From Paenibacillus taihuensis (GTDB taxonomy: Bacteria > Bacillota > Bacilli > Paenibacillales > Paenibacillaceae), in NCBI RefSeq assembly GCF_003386535.1, contig NZ_QTTN01000053.1:1-39304 (forward strand): a stretch of DNA of 39,304 bases. The letters run 5' to 3'. The position numbers and the translations under genes were made by a program. The notes beneath the pieces are model-generated. The model did no database searches and was not told where the DNA came from. It saw nothing but the letters and a program-made list of their open reading frames with translations. Each line of letters starts with the position of its first letter. Position 1 is the first letter of the stretch. Below, piece by piece: positions 22,678 through 32,600 of this stretch.

Positions 22678-23240
22678 TGGTTAAGAAGATAATTGTCATT
22701 GTACTGGTAACGATTTTGATGGCAGCAGCCATCTTTTTCTATTTATTCGGCAGATTCCTCGTCGTGAATGAAGCTCCGAGGAAAGCGGACGTCATCATTC
22801 TTCTCAGCGGAGACGTAGGAAGAATGGAGAAAGCCGTCCAGCTCATGCAGGAAGGGTATGCGGATCGGATTATTGTGACTCGAACAGACGGGCATGGCTA
22901 CGGTGAGATACGGTTAAATTCAGTAATACAAGCAGGTGTACCGTCTTCAGCGATCATCCCCGAGTATCAAGCGACAAGTACCTATACGAATGCGGTTTAC
23001 TCCGAGCAGCTTATGAAGGAGCGCGGGTTTCATTCCGCCTTGGTCGTTTCGAGTACCTATCACATGCGCCGCGTCAGCTACACCTTTAACAAGGTTTATC
23101 GCCACTCCGGCATAACCTTGACCTATGTTGCAGCCCCAAGCTTAAACTTCGACCCCGTGTATTGGTGGCGTGAAAAGACGTACGTGCATTATGCGTTATC
23201 CGAATATATCAAACTGTTCGGTTACATGATCAAATACTGA
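22674..23240 (+). CDS. YdcF/SanA-like (DUF218) membrane protein
   Basis: The 188-residue protein has an N-terminal membrane helix (residues 4-26) followed by a DUF218 domain: PRKADVIILLSGDVGRMEKAVQLM, YADRIIVTR, ATSTYTNAVYSEQLMKERG and the SSTYHMRRV motif. Members such as SanA and ElyC affect envelope and lipid-carrier metabolism, but no reaction is settled. Here it starts within the stop of the beta-helix gene (ATGA overlap), which points to coupled translation and a role in the same EPS process. Confidence 0.8.
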   Translation: MMVKKIIVIVLVTILMAAAIFFYLFGRFLVVNEAPRKADVIILLSGDVGRMEKAVQLMQEGYADRIIVTRTDGHGYGEIRLNSVIQAGVPSSAIIPEYQATSTYTNAVYSEQLMKERGFHSALVVSSTYHMRRVSYTFNKVYRHSGITLTYVAAPSLNFDPVYWWREKTYVHYALSEYIKLFGYMIKY

Positions 23241-23281
23241 TCACAATCGCGGAAAGATATCTCACGGTAAGGAGACATAAG

Positions 23282-24643
23282 ATGATAAACATTAAGCGGG
23301 TCGCCTGGGAGCTTGAGCTCAAAGTGAAAGGAAATACGCTGAAGTACAAGCAAAAGCTAGACGATTGGCAGTGGCTGAATCGGGAGGAAACATTGGAGCT
23401 GCAGCAAGCAAGGCTGAAAGCGCTGCTGAAGCATGCCTACTACCATGTTCCATACTATCGCAAACTGCTGCAAGAGAATGGTGTTGTAGATGCGAAGGGC
23501 AATGTGCACATGAGTCAGTTCCACCGCTTGCCGCTGCTCTGTAAAGATACGATTAAGCACCATTTCGAAGCGTTGAAGTCAGACGATCTAGATTCGCGTA
23601 CGCCATTCGAAGAGTCATCCGGAGGCTCGACGGGCGTACCAATTACGCTCATTCAGGACAAGGAGTTTCTCGACTGGAGTCTCGCCGTTAAGATGCTTGA
23701 CGACGAATGGACCGGCCTAGCCATGGGTGGCCGAAGAGCATTTGTCTGGGGCTCCGTGCGGGACACGCTAGTTGGCAAGGAAACGGTAAAAACGTATTTA
23801 GGCCGTTGGATGCGGAATGAACGCTGGTTGAACTCATTTCGTATGACGCAGGACAGAATGAACGAGTTCATCGCTGAGCTGAACGAATTTAAGCCTGTAC
23901 AGATCACCGCATTTGCTGAAAATCTGTATGATCTGGCCAAGTTTATTGAGGAGCGAGGGCTTTACATCTATACGCCTAAAGCTGTTCTGACCTCGGCCGG
24001 CGTTCTTTATCCGCATATGCGCGAGACGATTCAGCGTGTGTTCAAAGCGCCTGTATTCAATCGCTATGGATCCAGGGAAGTGGGCGATATCGCATGCGAA
24101 TGTGATCACCATAACGGCTTGCACACATCGACAGTGACCCATTATGTCGAGATTCTTGATGAGAATGGGCGGCCGGTCAAGCCAGGCGAATACGGGGAAA
24201 TCGTCATTACGCTGCTAACCAACTATGCCATGCCGCTTATTCGGTATCGAATCGGCGACATGGGCGTCATGTCTGACGAGAGCTGCTCGTGCGGTCGCGG
24301 GATGCCGCTGTTAAAGGATGTCATTGGGAGAACGACAGATATATTCATTAACAAGAATGGTGACCGCATTGATGGCAGGATGTTTATCCGCTTGCTCATG
24401 TCGAGTGCGTTCATCCAGAAGTTCCAAGTCATTCAAGAGAGATATGACAGGATTAAAATTGTTGTCGATCCTGCGGTGAAGAAGCTGGATCACTATAAGG
24501 TTTATGCGAAAGAAATTGAGAGGCTGGTAGAGGATGCAAGAATCATAATGGGGGGAGATTGTGAAGTCGGATTTGAATTTGTCGATTATATCGAGACAAC
24601 GGCTTCAGGGAAATACCGCTTTACCATATCTATGGTGCACTGA
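23282..24643 (+). CDS. CapK/PaaK-like adenylate-forming protein
   Basis: The 453-residue protein resembles phenylacetate-CoA ligase and the CapK group found in capsule clusters. The nucleotide loop FEESSGGSTGVPITL is intact, followed by KAVLTSAGVLYP, NRYGSREVGDIACECDHHNG and PLIRYRIGDMGVM, the A5 and A7-like motifs of the superfamily. Such enzymes activate a carboxylic acid with ATP; in capsule loci this may prepare a substituent for the polymer. Two cysteine-containing motifs (IACEC and SCSCG) could bind a metal. ATG 23282 follows AAGGAG (23269-23274) by 7 bases. Its position among EPS genes suggests it supplies an acyl group, but the acid is unknown. Confidence 0.82.
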   Translation: MINIKRVAWELELKVKGNTLKYKQKLDDWQWLNREETLELQQARLKALLKHAYYHVPYYRKLLQENGVVDAKGNVHMSQFHRLPLLCKDTIKHHFEALKSDDLDSRTPFEESSGGSTGVPITLIQDKEFLDWSLAVKMLDDEWTGLAMGGRRAFVWGSVRDTLVGKETVKTYLGRWMRNERWLNSFRMTQDRMNEFIAELNEFKPVQITAFAENLYDLAKFIEERGLYIYTPKAVLTSAGVLYPHMRETIQRVFKAPVFNRYGSREVGDIACECDHHNGLHTSTVTHYVEILDENGRPVKPGEYGEIVITLLTNYAMPLIRYRIGDMGVMSDESCSCGRGMPLLKDVIGRTTDIFINKNGDRIDGRMFIRLLMSSAFIQKFQVIQERYDRIKIVVDPAVKKLDHYKVYAKEIERLVEDARIIMGGDCEVGFEFVDYIETTASGKYRFTISMVH

Positions 24644-24689
24644 CGAAGGTTAACGCACTTACTCTGGCGATAAGGAATGGGTCCAATCT

Positions 24690-25700
24690 ATGACAATAAA
24701 GGGTCGGTTTGTCATCTCTCTTGATTTCGAGCTCTATTGGGGAGTAAGAGATATCCTTTCATCGGATCAATACAAACAACAAATGTCCGGTGAACTAGAG
24801 ATTATACCTAAACTATTGGAGATGTTTGAAGAGCAGCGGATCCATGCCACATGGGCAATAGTAGGACTCATGTTTTGCGAGAATGCGGAAGAAATGATGA
24901 CCTACTTGCCTAATCAGAAGCCGAACTATAATAACTCGAATTTATCTCCATACCCCTATATTGCGGATGGCAAATACGGCGCGGGTGAATTGGAATCATT
25001 CCATTTTGCACCTGGATTAATCAAAGCGATTCATCGAACGAAGTATCAGCGTGTATCAACGCATACATTTTCTCATTATTACTGCATGGAGGAAGGTCAG
25101 ACCGTCGACCAGTTCAGAGACGATCTAGCAGCAGCTATCCACATTGCAGAGAAGAAAGGCTACAACATCGAAAGCATTGTCTTCCCTAGGAATCAATTCA
25201 ATGAGGCCTATCTCGGTGTCCTAAAGGAACTGGGCATCCGCTCCTATCGCGGAAACCCAACGCACTGGATCTATCGTAAAGGCTACAGCAAGGGCGATTC
25301 AATACTCTTAAGAGCGCTAAGACTGCTTGATACCTACTTGAACATCTCCGGACATAACGGCTATTCGGCCGAGGGGATTGAGGAGCACCTACCTGTAAAC
25401 TTGCCTGCGAGTCATTTTCTTCGGCCCTATTCCAGAAAGCTGCGAATATTGGAGCGTCTGCGGCTGAGACGAATCCTATCTGGTATGACACATGCTGCGA
25501 AGCGTGGATTAGTTTACCATCTGTGGTGGCATCCATACAATTTGGCTAGTGATCCAGAAGAGAACTGGAACTTCCTGAAGAAGATCATCGACCACTATCA
25601 AGAGCTGAATAAACAGTATGGGATGAAAAGCGTGAACATGGAGGAACTGACCACCCAAGTGACTCCGGCTAGGTTTGAAGAAAATCTATTATTCGGGTGA
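24690..25700 (+). CDS. Polysaccharide deacetylase-family protein
   Basis: The 336-residue protein has NodB-type landmarks: ISLDFELYWG in place of the TFDDG motif, HATWAIVGLMF, the metal motif RVSTHTFSHYYC and IVFPRNQFNEAYL, then a HLWWHPYNL histidine near the end. This subgroup with DFELYWG is often found in surface-polysaccharide loci. No signal peptide is visible, so it may act on a cytoplasmic, lipid-linked intermediate. The gene lies between the CapK-like gene and two glycosyltransferases, with a gap of 46 bases upstream, and would remove acetyl groups from an amino sugar such as GlcNAc if active. Confidence 0.82.
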   Translation: MTIKGRFVISLDFELYWGVRDILSSDQYKQQMSGELEIIPKLLEMFEEQRIHATWAIVGLMFCENAEEMMTYLPNQKPNYNNSNLSPYPYIADGKYGAGELESFHFAPGLIKAIHRTKYQRVSTHTFSHYYCMEEGQTVDQFRDDLAAAIHIAEKKGYNIESIVFPRNQFNEAYLGVLKELGIRSYRGNPTHWIYRKGYSKGDSILLRALRLLDTYLNISGHNGYSAEGIEEHLPVNLPASHFLRPYSRKLRILERLRLRRILSGMTHAAKRGLVYHLWWHPYNLASDPEENWNFLKKIIDHYQELNKQYGMKSVNMEELTTQVTPARFEENLLFG

Positions 25701-25718
25701 TATGGAGGTTTACAACAA

Positions 25719-26864
25719 ATGAACAAAATTTTATTTATCATTACCGGTTTGGATCATGCAGGGGCCGAAATGCAAGTCATCGAGCTTGCGAGAGGGCTGG
25801 TCTTGAACGGTTGGTCGGTGAAAATTATTTCCTTAATTAAGCCCACAATTAGTGTAGAGAAGTTAAACGCTGAAGGCATTCTTATCGACACTCTGGACAT
25901 GGAGAAGGGCGTACCGGATCCGCGGGCAATCTGGCAATTGAGAAAGCTCATCAAGGCATACAAACCGGATATCGTCCACAGCCATATGATTCATGCGAAT
26001 TTATTAACCAGAATTACGCGTTTATTCACGAGGATGCCTGTGCTGATCTCGACCGCGCACAACACGAACGAAGGCGGAAAAGTGAGGATGATGATGTACC
26101 GCCTTACGGACTCCCTGTGCAATTTAATGACGAATGTGAGTCAGGATGCCGTGGACAGCTTCATCCAGAAAGGAGCCAGCACGAGGAATAAGCTCATTTT
26201 TGTTCCGAATGGTATTAACCTGAAGCGATTTAAGAAAAATGCCGAAGCGTCTGAATCACTCCGTCAAGAGCTCGGACTGAAAGACGAATTCATATGGCTG
26301 GCCGTGGGACGGCTGTGCGAAGCGAAGGATTATCCGACATTGCTGCGGTCCTTCAATCAAGTCGTGAAGCAGAATAGCCACTGTCAGCTGCTTATTGTAG
26401 GTGATGGTGTGGATCGGCATATGCTCGAAGAAATGTCCAGCTCACTCGGGCTCGACGACAAGATTAGATTCCTCGGCATTCGCGAAGATATTCCACGCAT
26501 CATGAACGCTTCGGATGCTTATGTCATGTCCTCTCTGTGGGAGGGGATGCCGATGGTATTGCTTGAGGCATCGGCTTGTGAGCTGCCAATGGTGGCGACG
26601 GATGTTGGCGGAAACCGAGAGGTTGTGAAGGAAGGCATATCGGGCTACTTGGCCAGAGCTTCAGACAGTGATCATCTGGCAGAGAGAATGATGAAGCTCA
26701 TGTCTCTATCTACCAAGGATAGAGATCATATGGGGGAGAAGGCCCGCGAGTACGTCATGAAGCACTATGAGATGGACGCAATTATTGCAAAGTGGGAGGC
26801 CCTGTATCATCAACTGAAGGGACAGCGCAACATCAATATGAGCACCATTCAAGGGGGATTATGA
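25719..26864 (+). CDS. GT4-family glycosyltransferase
   Basis: The 381-residue GT-B protein starts KILFIITGLDHAGAEMQVIE, with the typical glycine-rich acceptor loop. The donor domain has AVGRLCEAKDYPTLLRSF and SSLWEGMPMVLLEASACELP with the E-x7-E pair, followed by ATDVGGNREVV. It would add another sugar to the repeat unit in the cytoplasm; donor and acceptor are not predictable. Ribosome site ATGGAGG precedes ATG 25719. Its stop overlaps the start region of the next glycosyltransferase (ATGA), so the two are translationally coupled. Confidence 0.9.
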   Translation: MNKILFIITGLDHAGAEMQVIELARGLVLNGWSVKIISLIKPTISVEKLNAEGILIDTLDMEKGVPDPRAIWQLRKLIKAYKPDIVHSHMIHANLLTRITRLFTRMPVLISTAHNTNEGGKVRMMMYRLTDSLCNLMTNVSQDAVDSFIQKGASTRNKLIFVPNGINLKRFKKNAEASESLRQELGLKDEFIWLAVGRLCEAKDYPTLLRSFNQVVKQNSHCQLLIVGDGVDRHMLEEMSSSLGLDDKIRFLGIREDIPRIMNASDAYVMSSLWEGMPMVLLEASACELPMVATDVGGNREVVKEGISGYLARASDSDHLAERMMKLMSLSTKDRDHMGEKAREYVMKHYEMDAIIAKWEALYHQLKGQRNINMSTIQGGL

Positions 26865-28036
26865 TGAATACCAAGAAGGCTGCTTATATAGCGACCGTTT
26901 ATTCGCACTTGTCCGTATTTCACGTACCGTTCATGAACATGTTAAAGAGTCAGGGTTATGAAGTTCATGCCTACGCGAGTCCGGATCATTGTAAGAAAGA
27001 CGTGAAGCAAGCCTTTATCGCCTGTCACGATATACCGTTTAGTCGCAACCCGCTCTCTTGGAACAACGTGAAGGCACTGGGGCAACTGGTAAAGCGCTTT
27101 AAAGAAGAACAATACGACTTGATCCACGTGCATACACCGAATGCCAGTGTCGTATGCCGAATCGCTGCCAAGCTTGCCGGTTGTCAAACTTCCGTCGTAT
27201 ATACCGCGCATGGCTTCCATTTCTTCAAGGGAGCGCCGCTCCTGAATTGGTTGCTCTATTATCCGGTTGAGCGGCTGCTGTCGAGATGGACGGATGTGCT
27301 AATCACGATCAACCAAGAGGATTACGAGCGGGCACGGAAGTTCCCAGTTCGCGGTAAGGCAGTTTATATTCCGGGAGTTGGCGTCGATGTTAGCTCCTAT
27401 CGGAACACAGACATCCGCAAACTCCAAACGCTTCGTGAAGAGCTCGGATTGACCGGCGAGGAGTTTGTCGTGCTTAGTGTTGCTGAGCTGAACCGGAACA
27501 AAAACCTGGAGCAACTCATCCATGCCATCCACGAAATGACACAACTCGGTGCCCCGATTGTCGGTCTATTGGCAGGAGTAGGGAATCGTGAACCGCAGCT
27601 AAGAGCGCTGGTCAAACAATTGAATTTGGAGCAGAACATCATGTTCTTAGGCTTCCGAAGAGATATTCCAGACTTGATCCATGTTGCCGATACATGCGTA
27701 TTAATGTCCGAGCGTGAAGGACTTCCTAAGGTATTGCTTGAAGCGATGTCAGCTGGCAAGCCGATGGTCGTAACCGATATACGTGGAAATCGTGAGCTGG
27801 TTGACCAAGATTCGAATGGCTATAAGGTGCCTGTGGGAGATACAGTTGCTACTGCAGGTGCGCTGTTTAAGCTGTTTCTGAATCCGAAGCTGCGTGCGGA
27901 GATGGGCAGAAGGAGCTGGGAGAAAGCGGCGACCTTTGATATGCGTAACATTATGAATGAGCTGAAATATGTGTACGCGGAGCGTATCCCGTTTCCTGAA
28001 CAACCGGAAGCAGAGCCTATCCAATCCACAGTATAA
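26864..28036 (+). CDS. GT4-family glycosyltransferase
   Basis: The 390-residue protein is a family 4 glycosyltransferase similar to EpsD-type enzymes: the N-terminal KKAAYIATVYSHLSVFHVPF, HVHTPNASVVCRIAAKLAG and YTAHGFHFFKGAP, then SVAELNRNKNLEQLIHAI and MSEREGLPKVLLEAMSAGKP with the E-x7-E motif. The phrase TAHGFHFFKGAP is typical for transferases early in EPS assembly. AGGGGG is 6 bases before ATG 26864 and 3 before ATG 26861, so I prefer the former. It overlaps the end of the previous gene and precedes the LCP gene by 15 bases. Confidence 0.9.
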   Translation: MNTKKAAYIATVYSHLSVFHVPFMNMLKSQGYEVHAYASPDHCKKDVKQAFIACHDIPFSRNPLSWNNVKALGQLVKRFKEEQYDLIHVHTPNASVVCRIAAKLAGCQTSVVYTAHGFHFFKGAPLLNWLLYYPVERLLSRWTDVLITINQEDYERARKFPVRGKAVYIPGVGVDVSSYRNTDIRKLQTLREELGLTGEEFVVLSVAELNRNKNLEQLIHAIHEMTQLGAPIVGLLAGVGNREPQLRALVKQLNLEQNIMFLGFRRDIPDLIHVADTCVLMSEREGLPKVLLEAMSAGKPMVVTDIRGNRELVDQDSNGYKVPVGDTVATAGALFKLFLNPKLRAEMGRRSWEKAATFDMRNIMNELKYVYAERIPFPEQPEAEPIQSTV

Positions 28037-28051
28037 GGGAAGTGCCGGTCC

Positions 28052-29032
28052 ATGAAACGAATCATGCTTTGGGCAGCATCTGTTCTCCTAGTCATTCTAT
28101 TCGTTGCGGGAATGGCTGTTTGGTATCTCTATCATTCAGCTGAGCAAACAGCCTCAACCATGTATCAAGAGATTTCCCCGACAAAAGTGGAATATGTCAG
28201 TAAAGATACTGAAGTGAAGAAGACGCCAGCGCAGGCAACCAAATCAGCACAAACAGCAAAGGCAGCAAAGGCAGCATCTGTTCCGATAAAAAGGCTTGAA
28301 CCGTTTACCGTTCTAGTACTAGGTGTCGATCAACGGGAGAATGATCGTGGGCGATCTGATACGATGATTATGCTCTCCGTTAATCCGATCAAGCATTCGA
28401 TATTGATGTTTAATATCCCCCGCGACACTCGCACCGAAATAGTAGGTCACGGAACGACAGACAAAATCAATCATGCCTATGCTTTTGGCGGAGTGGAAAT
28501 GTCGATCCAAACGGTAGAGAGCTTTCTCGACTATTCCATTGATTATTATGTCAAAGTGAATATGGAGGGCTTTGCACGATTGATCGATTTAATTGGCGGG
28601 GTTCAGGTCGATAATCCGTTCTCTTTCAAATATGATGACCATACCTTCAAGGAAGGTCACCTATCCCTAAGCGGTACAGAGGCGTTAATGTACGCTCGAA
28701 TGCGATATGATGATCCAAGAGGCGACCTAGGCCGCAATACGAGGCAGCGTGAAATCGTGCAGGAGATTATGGACCACGCATCGAGCCTTAGCAATGTGAC
28801 TCGACTTCATTCTCTTCTCGGTGAAATCGGAGATAGTGTGAAGACGAATATTACGTTCAATGAGATGAAGAAATTTGTTACCGATTATCGGCCGAAAATC
28901 CAAGATATCGAGACCGTCGAGATTGGCGGCAAGGGTCAGATGATCAATGGAATTTGGTACTATATCGTAGATCAAAGTGAGCGCACCCGTATTCATAATC
29001 GGATCAAAGAACATCTTCAAGACGGGGTTTGA
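28052..29032 (+). CDS. LytR-CpsA-Psr (LCP) family glycopolymer transferase
   Basis: The 326-residue protein has an N-terminal membrane helix (MLWAASVLLVILFVAGMAVW), a low-complexity A/K/T/Q linker (about residues 55-80), and the outside LCP domain: VLVLGVDQRENDRGRSDTM, MFNIPRDTRTEI, and YARMRYDDPRGDLGRNTRQR, with the arginines and aspartates that bind the lipid pyrophosphate. LCP enzymes transfer lipid-linked polymers onto peptidoglycan, so the EPS may be partly wall-attached. It is the last gene of the main EPS operon; a strong terminator follows at 29094-29125. A promoter overlaps its stop codon. Confidence 0.9.
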   Translation: MKRIMLWAASVLLVILFVAGMAVWYLYHSAEQTASTMYQEISPTKVEYVSKDTEVKKTPAQATKSAQTAKAAKAASVPIKRLEPFTVLVLGVDQRENDRGRSDTMIMLSVNPIKHSILMFNIPRDTRTEIVGHGTTDKINHAYAFGGVEMSIQTVESFLDYSIDYYVKVNMEGFARLIDLIGGVQVDNPFSFKYDDHTFKEGHLSLSGTEALMYARMRYDDPRGDLGRNTRQREIVQEIMDHASSLSNVTRLHSLLGEIGDSVKTNITFNEMKKFVTDYRPKIQDIETVEIGGKGQMINGIWYYIVDQSERTRIHNRIKEHLQDGV

Positions 29033-29077
29033 CGTACTCGAACAAATTGCTATAATTAGGATGATACAATTTGGATC
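29029..29077 (+). promoter_or_regulatory. Promoter with operator H just before the EPS operon terminator
   Basis: TTGACG (29029-29034) and a perfect TATAAT (29051-29056) are 16 bases apart. GATACAATTTGGATC (29063-29077), one base pair off a palindrome, covers the expected transcription start. The terminator follows only 17 bases later. Confidence 0.65.
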
Positions 29078-29093
29078 TATCTTGGAATGGAAT

Positions 29094-29125
29094 AAAGAGC
29101 CCTCACCGCGAGGTGAGGGCTCTTT
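29094..29125 (+). terminator. Terminator of the main EPS operon
   Basis: A perfect 14-bp stem, AAAGAGCCCTCACC (29094-29107) with GGTGAGGGCTCTTT (29112-29125), has a 4-base loop and is followed by ATTCTTTATTC. Confidence 0.9.
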
Positions 29126-29153
29126 ATTCTTTATTCATTGTTCTATAAACATC

Positions 29154-29684
29154 ATGCGAATTGAGGTGGATGGGATCAAAATCTCACGAATATGGCTGTA
29201 TATCCTTCCAGTCGTCCTATGGGTTGCGCTTATTTTTCATTTCTCTTCCCAATCCTTCCAGGAGCAAACGATCCAACCGTTTCTGCAGCGGCATTTCAAC
29301 GAGAATAAGCTGAGAGAGATTTTGCCGGATATAACGATTCATTTCAATCACAGGGCGATATCGGCGAAGCTTGCACCATTTGATTTCATTGAATTTATTT
29401 TCCGGAAGAGCGCGCATTTGTTCATATATGGCATGCTTGCACTCGTCTTCTATATAACCTCCAAACCACTCCGTCTGCGAATGGCGTACCGTGTCGTGTG
29501 GGCATTAACCGCCGTGACAGTCGTCGCTTCGATAGATGAGTGGAACCAGCTGTCCTCCTTCCAGCGGACCGGAACACCACGAGATGTTATTGTGGATTTG
29601 GCTGGTGGAGCCATCTGTCTGGTCATCGGTCTATCCATTGGAAGAGGACTTAGCCGGATCAGGGCTAAGCTTAAACGCAGCTAG
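29154..29684 (+). CDS. VanZ-family membrane protein
   Basis: The 176-residue protein has four membrane helices and the VanZ pattern: WLYILPVVLWVALIFHFSSQ in the first helix, FRKSAHLFIYGMLALVFY, the acidic segment SIDEWNQLSSFQRTGTPRDV and DLAGGAICLVIGLSIG. VanZ proteins are linked to low-level glycopeptide resistance and occur near cell-surface polymer genes; no reaction is known. ATG 29154 is taken as start although no good ribosome site is seen; the frame is open into the LCP gene. The terminator and operator H lie directly upstream, so expression depends on readthrough or on a promoter I could not place. It converges with the gene at 29700 with only 15 bases between. Confidence 0.8.
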   Translation: MRIEVDGIKISRIWLYILPVVLWVALIFHFSSQSFQEQTIQPFLQRHFNENKLREILPDITIHFNHRAISAKLAPFDFIEFIFRKSAHLFIYGMLALVFYITSKPLRLRMAYRVVWALTAVTVVASIDEWNQLSSFQRTGTPRDVIVDLAGGAICLVIGLSIGRGLSRIRAKLKRS

Positions 29685-29699
29685 CAAACCCAACTTGAA

Positions 29700-32600
29700 T
29701 CAATACTTCCCATACTCCTTCTGCATCACATAATACGACTGCTTCAGTCGTTCATGGTAATACGGCTGGTTCCACTCGCCCCATTGGAAGAGCTTGAGCT
29801 TTTCCGGTGTAACCGTCTCGCCGCTCTTCAGCTCCGGCAGCGTACTCAGCAGCTTACTGCCCTGCTGCTCGGTAACGAGCATATGGAACCCTTTCGTGAT
29901 CACGCTGGACTGATAGCCTTCGCCCGATGCCCACAGATCGCCCGTCATTTCGTGCAGGCTCGGGTCCTTCGCATTCAACATCAGCCAAGGGATTCGCAGC
30001 TCAACTACACCATTCTGCTCATCCAAGTAATAATCGGCGAGCGAATTATAATCCGCCGAGCGCGAATTGCTGTTGCCAAGCTGCAGCCGTCCAGTATGAT
30101 ACGACTCGAATGGATAGTTAAGCACCTTGCCGCTCGGCAGCGTCATCTTCGAGCCTTTGTTCAGCACGAGCCGAATCGGATTGTACATGCCGTTGTTCTT
30201 CGTGCTTACGCCGGCAACAGCCTTGATGAGCTGCTTCTTATAAGCGTAATCGTAGTAGAACGTATCGTAGTAGCTGTCCACGAACGTCTCTGCATAGCTC
30301 GCGCTAGCCAAGTCGATGTAGAAGTCGAACCCGACGCTGCTCTTAAGGGGAATGCTGCCCGGCAGCTTCGTATTCCCTTGTCCCGGCACCGTATCCAGCA
30401 TAATGGACGTATGAATATCGTCTGCAGATAGCTTGCCATAATCCAGCCGCAAGTACACATAGGCGGAATCGTTCGTCATATAGAGTGCCTTCAAGTTCTG
30501 CTTGCTGTCTGCCGCCGCCTTGTAGATCGGGGCTAGATGCAGCGCGTCCCAATCGAGCGTATCGCCATCGACGTCGATCGGTACTGTATTCTCGCCGGAA
30601 TCGAAAGAGAGCAGGCCGAAGTACTGCTCGTTCGTCTGGACGTTCGACCAGAATGGACGACGGTGCGCGTTATCGTAATCCATCGTGTTCCACGTCCGCT
30701 TGAACCATTCATCCTGCCAGGAGAAAATCATGCCTCCCATGTAGCCCTCATTCAGCATATCCTCGTACAATCCCGCGACGAGCTGCCCTTGATCCTGCTC
30801 TGAGTGATGCCCTTGATCCTTGCCTTCCACATTGCGATGCGTCATGCCCCGCGAGCTTGGAATGCCGAACTCCGCGACCAGAATAGGCAATCGATGCACC
30901 GACTTCAGCGCATGCAGATAGCCGGCATAATTGTCTTTCACTCCTGATTGGTCGACGTAGTTCTTATATTCATTGTTCATGAAATCCGGATAGTACGGAT
31001 AGACGTGATAGGATGCGAAGGAGCCCGGGTAGAAGCTGTCCTTCGTATAGATATGGTTCGGATTCACCACCGACATATCTTCCTCGACGAACGATTCCAG
31101 CGGATGCTTCAGCATGTCCGTCGTCGGCCAGTTGGTGAAGCTGAGCGCATGCTGCGTATGGTAATGATCCTGCTCATACGTCGCCATATACTCCATGCCT
31201 TGAGCCAGCCAACTTTCGAACGGGGATGCGCCTTTCGTATAGAAAAACCGTCCATCCCAAGGCTTCATCTTCGCCATCTGCTTATTCGTGTCCGCGACCG
31301 CATTCGGATCCCATTCGATACCGAGAATCCAGCCGAGCAGGTAAGGTGAGACGTCGTACGTGTAGCTGCCAGAGGAGTGACCGGCCCGCTTCGGCAAGTT
31401 TGCCTTGCCATGTACGGCATTCACGACATTCTCAATTTCTTCGTGGAACGGCTTCATCACCGCATCCGAGAATGCATTGCCGGACGAGACGAGCGCATCC
31501 TCCAGCACCCAAGCGCCGTGGAACAGATAGAGCGGCTTGTCCGTCGTCTGATTGAATTCATACAGCGCCTCATAGAATGCAGGCGGCTGCAGCGTATAGA
31601 CCCGAATTGCATTCGCGTTCATCGCAGCGATCTGCTGGAACCAACGGTAATACTCGTCGCGGCCGATAGCGGCATTCCCTGGGAATGCGCCGGGTTTACC
31701 CATCCCGATGTTCACGCCTTTAACGATAAAATCGGTCCACTTGCCATTTTTGAGCGTTTGAAAATGATTGCCGAACACCCGCACCGAATACGACGTATCC
31801 GCGGTGCTCACTTTCTCGGCCGGAAGCGGATGGGCCGGCTTCGTCATGCCGTGGTCGATAATCGCCTTCATGAGGGGAATGTACATATCCCAATAGAAAG
31901 CATCCTCGGTGTCATGCCAAGTCGGCAGCTTGCGAAGCGCCGTCTGAATCGAGCTCTGATAGATCGACGGCAGGTCCGTATTGACGGAGAACTGCCCGTT
32001 GAAGTAATAAGTGCCGTAGCGCTCGTTCTGATGATGAATGATGGCAGGCATCGTCAGCGGGATATATCGGCGGTTAAGCTTCTCCTGACCGGAAGGCGAT
32101 AGCGCAAGCGTATAGTTCGCCAGCACTTCGCGCTCATCCGCTGGCTTCACGACATCGACCCAGCCTGTGTACTCCCCATGCCCCGTGAGCCCAAGCTGCT
32201 TCTCGCCCTCGGCGGTGTATGCGAAGGTAGGAGCGGGAGCCCCGCCTGCGAGATCCGCTTCCGTCAGGACGAGATTCTCCTCGGTGAACTCATTCATGAA
32301 CAGATAGCCGCTGCCTGTGAAGGACCATTTGCCGATATCGCTGCTGCTGCCACTTCCGCTGCCACTTCCACTGTCGTTTCCGCCGCCGCCGCCGTTCGCC
32401 TTTGCCGCGACGCTGGCCTTCAGCTTATCCGGCACCTCTGAACCGGCGAGATCCGCCACGTACTTATAGGTCCAGCCGTCCCAAGTCAGATTCAGCAGGC
32501 TGTACATATCCTCGCGCAGCTCAGGCGTCGTCGGCTTGCCCAGCAAATTGTACTCGGCAATGAGCGTGCCGCCCTTCGTCAGCAGCTTGTCTCGAATCGG

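Noticed and set aside
28977-29153. Upstream extension of the VanZ frame into the LCP gene
   Set aside because: It would run through the promoter, operator and terminator hairpin; the extension does not look like VanZ sequence.
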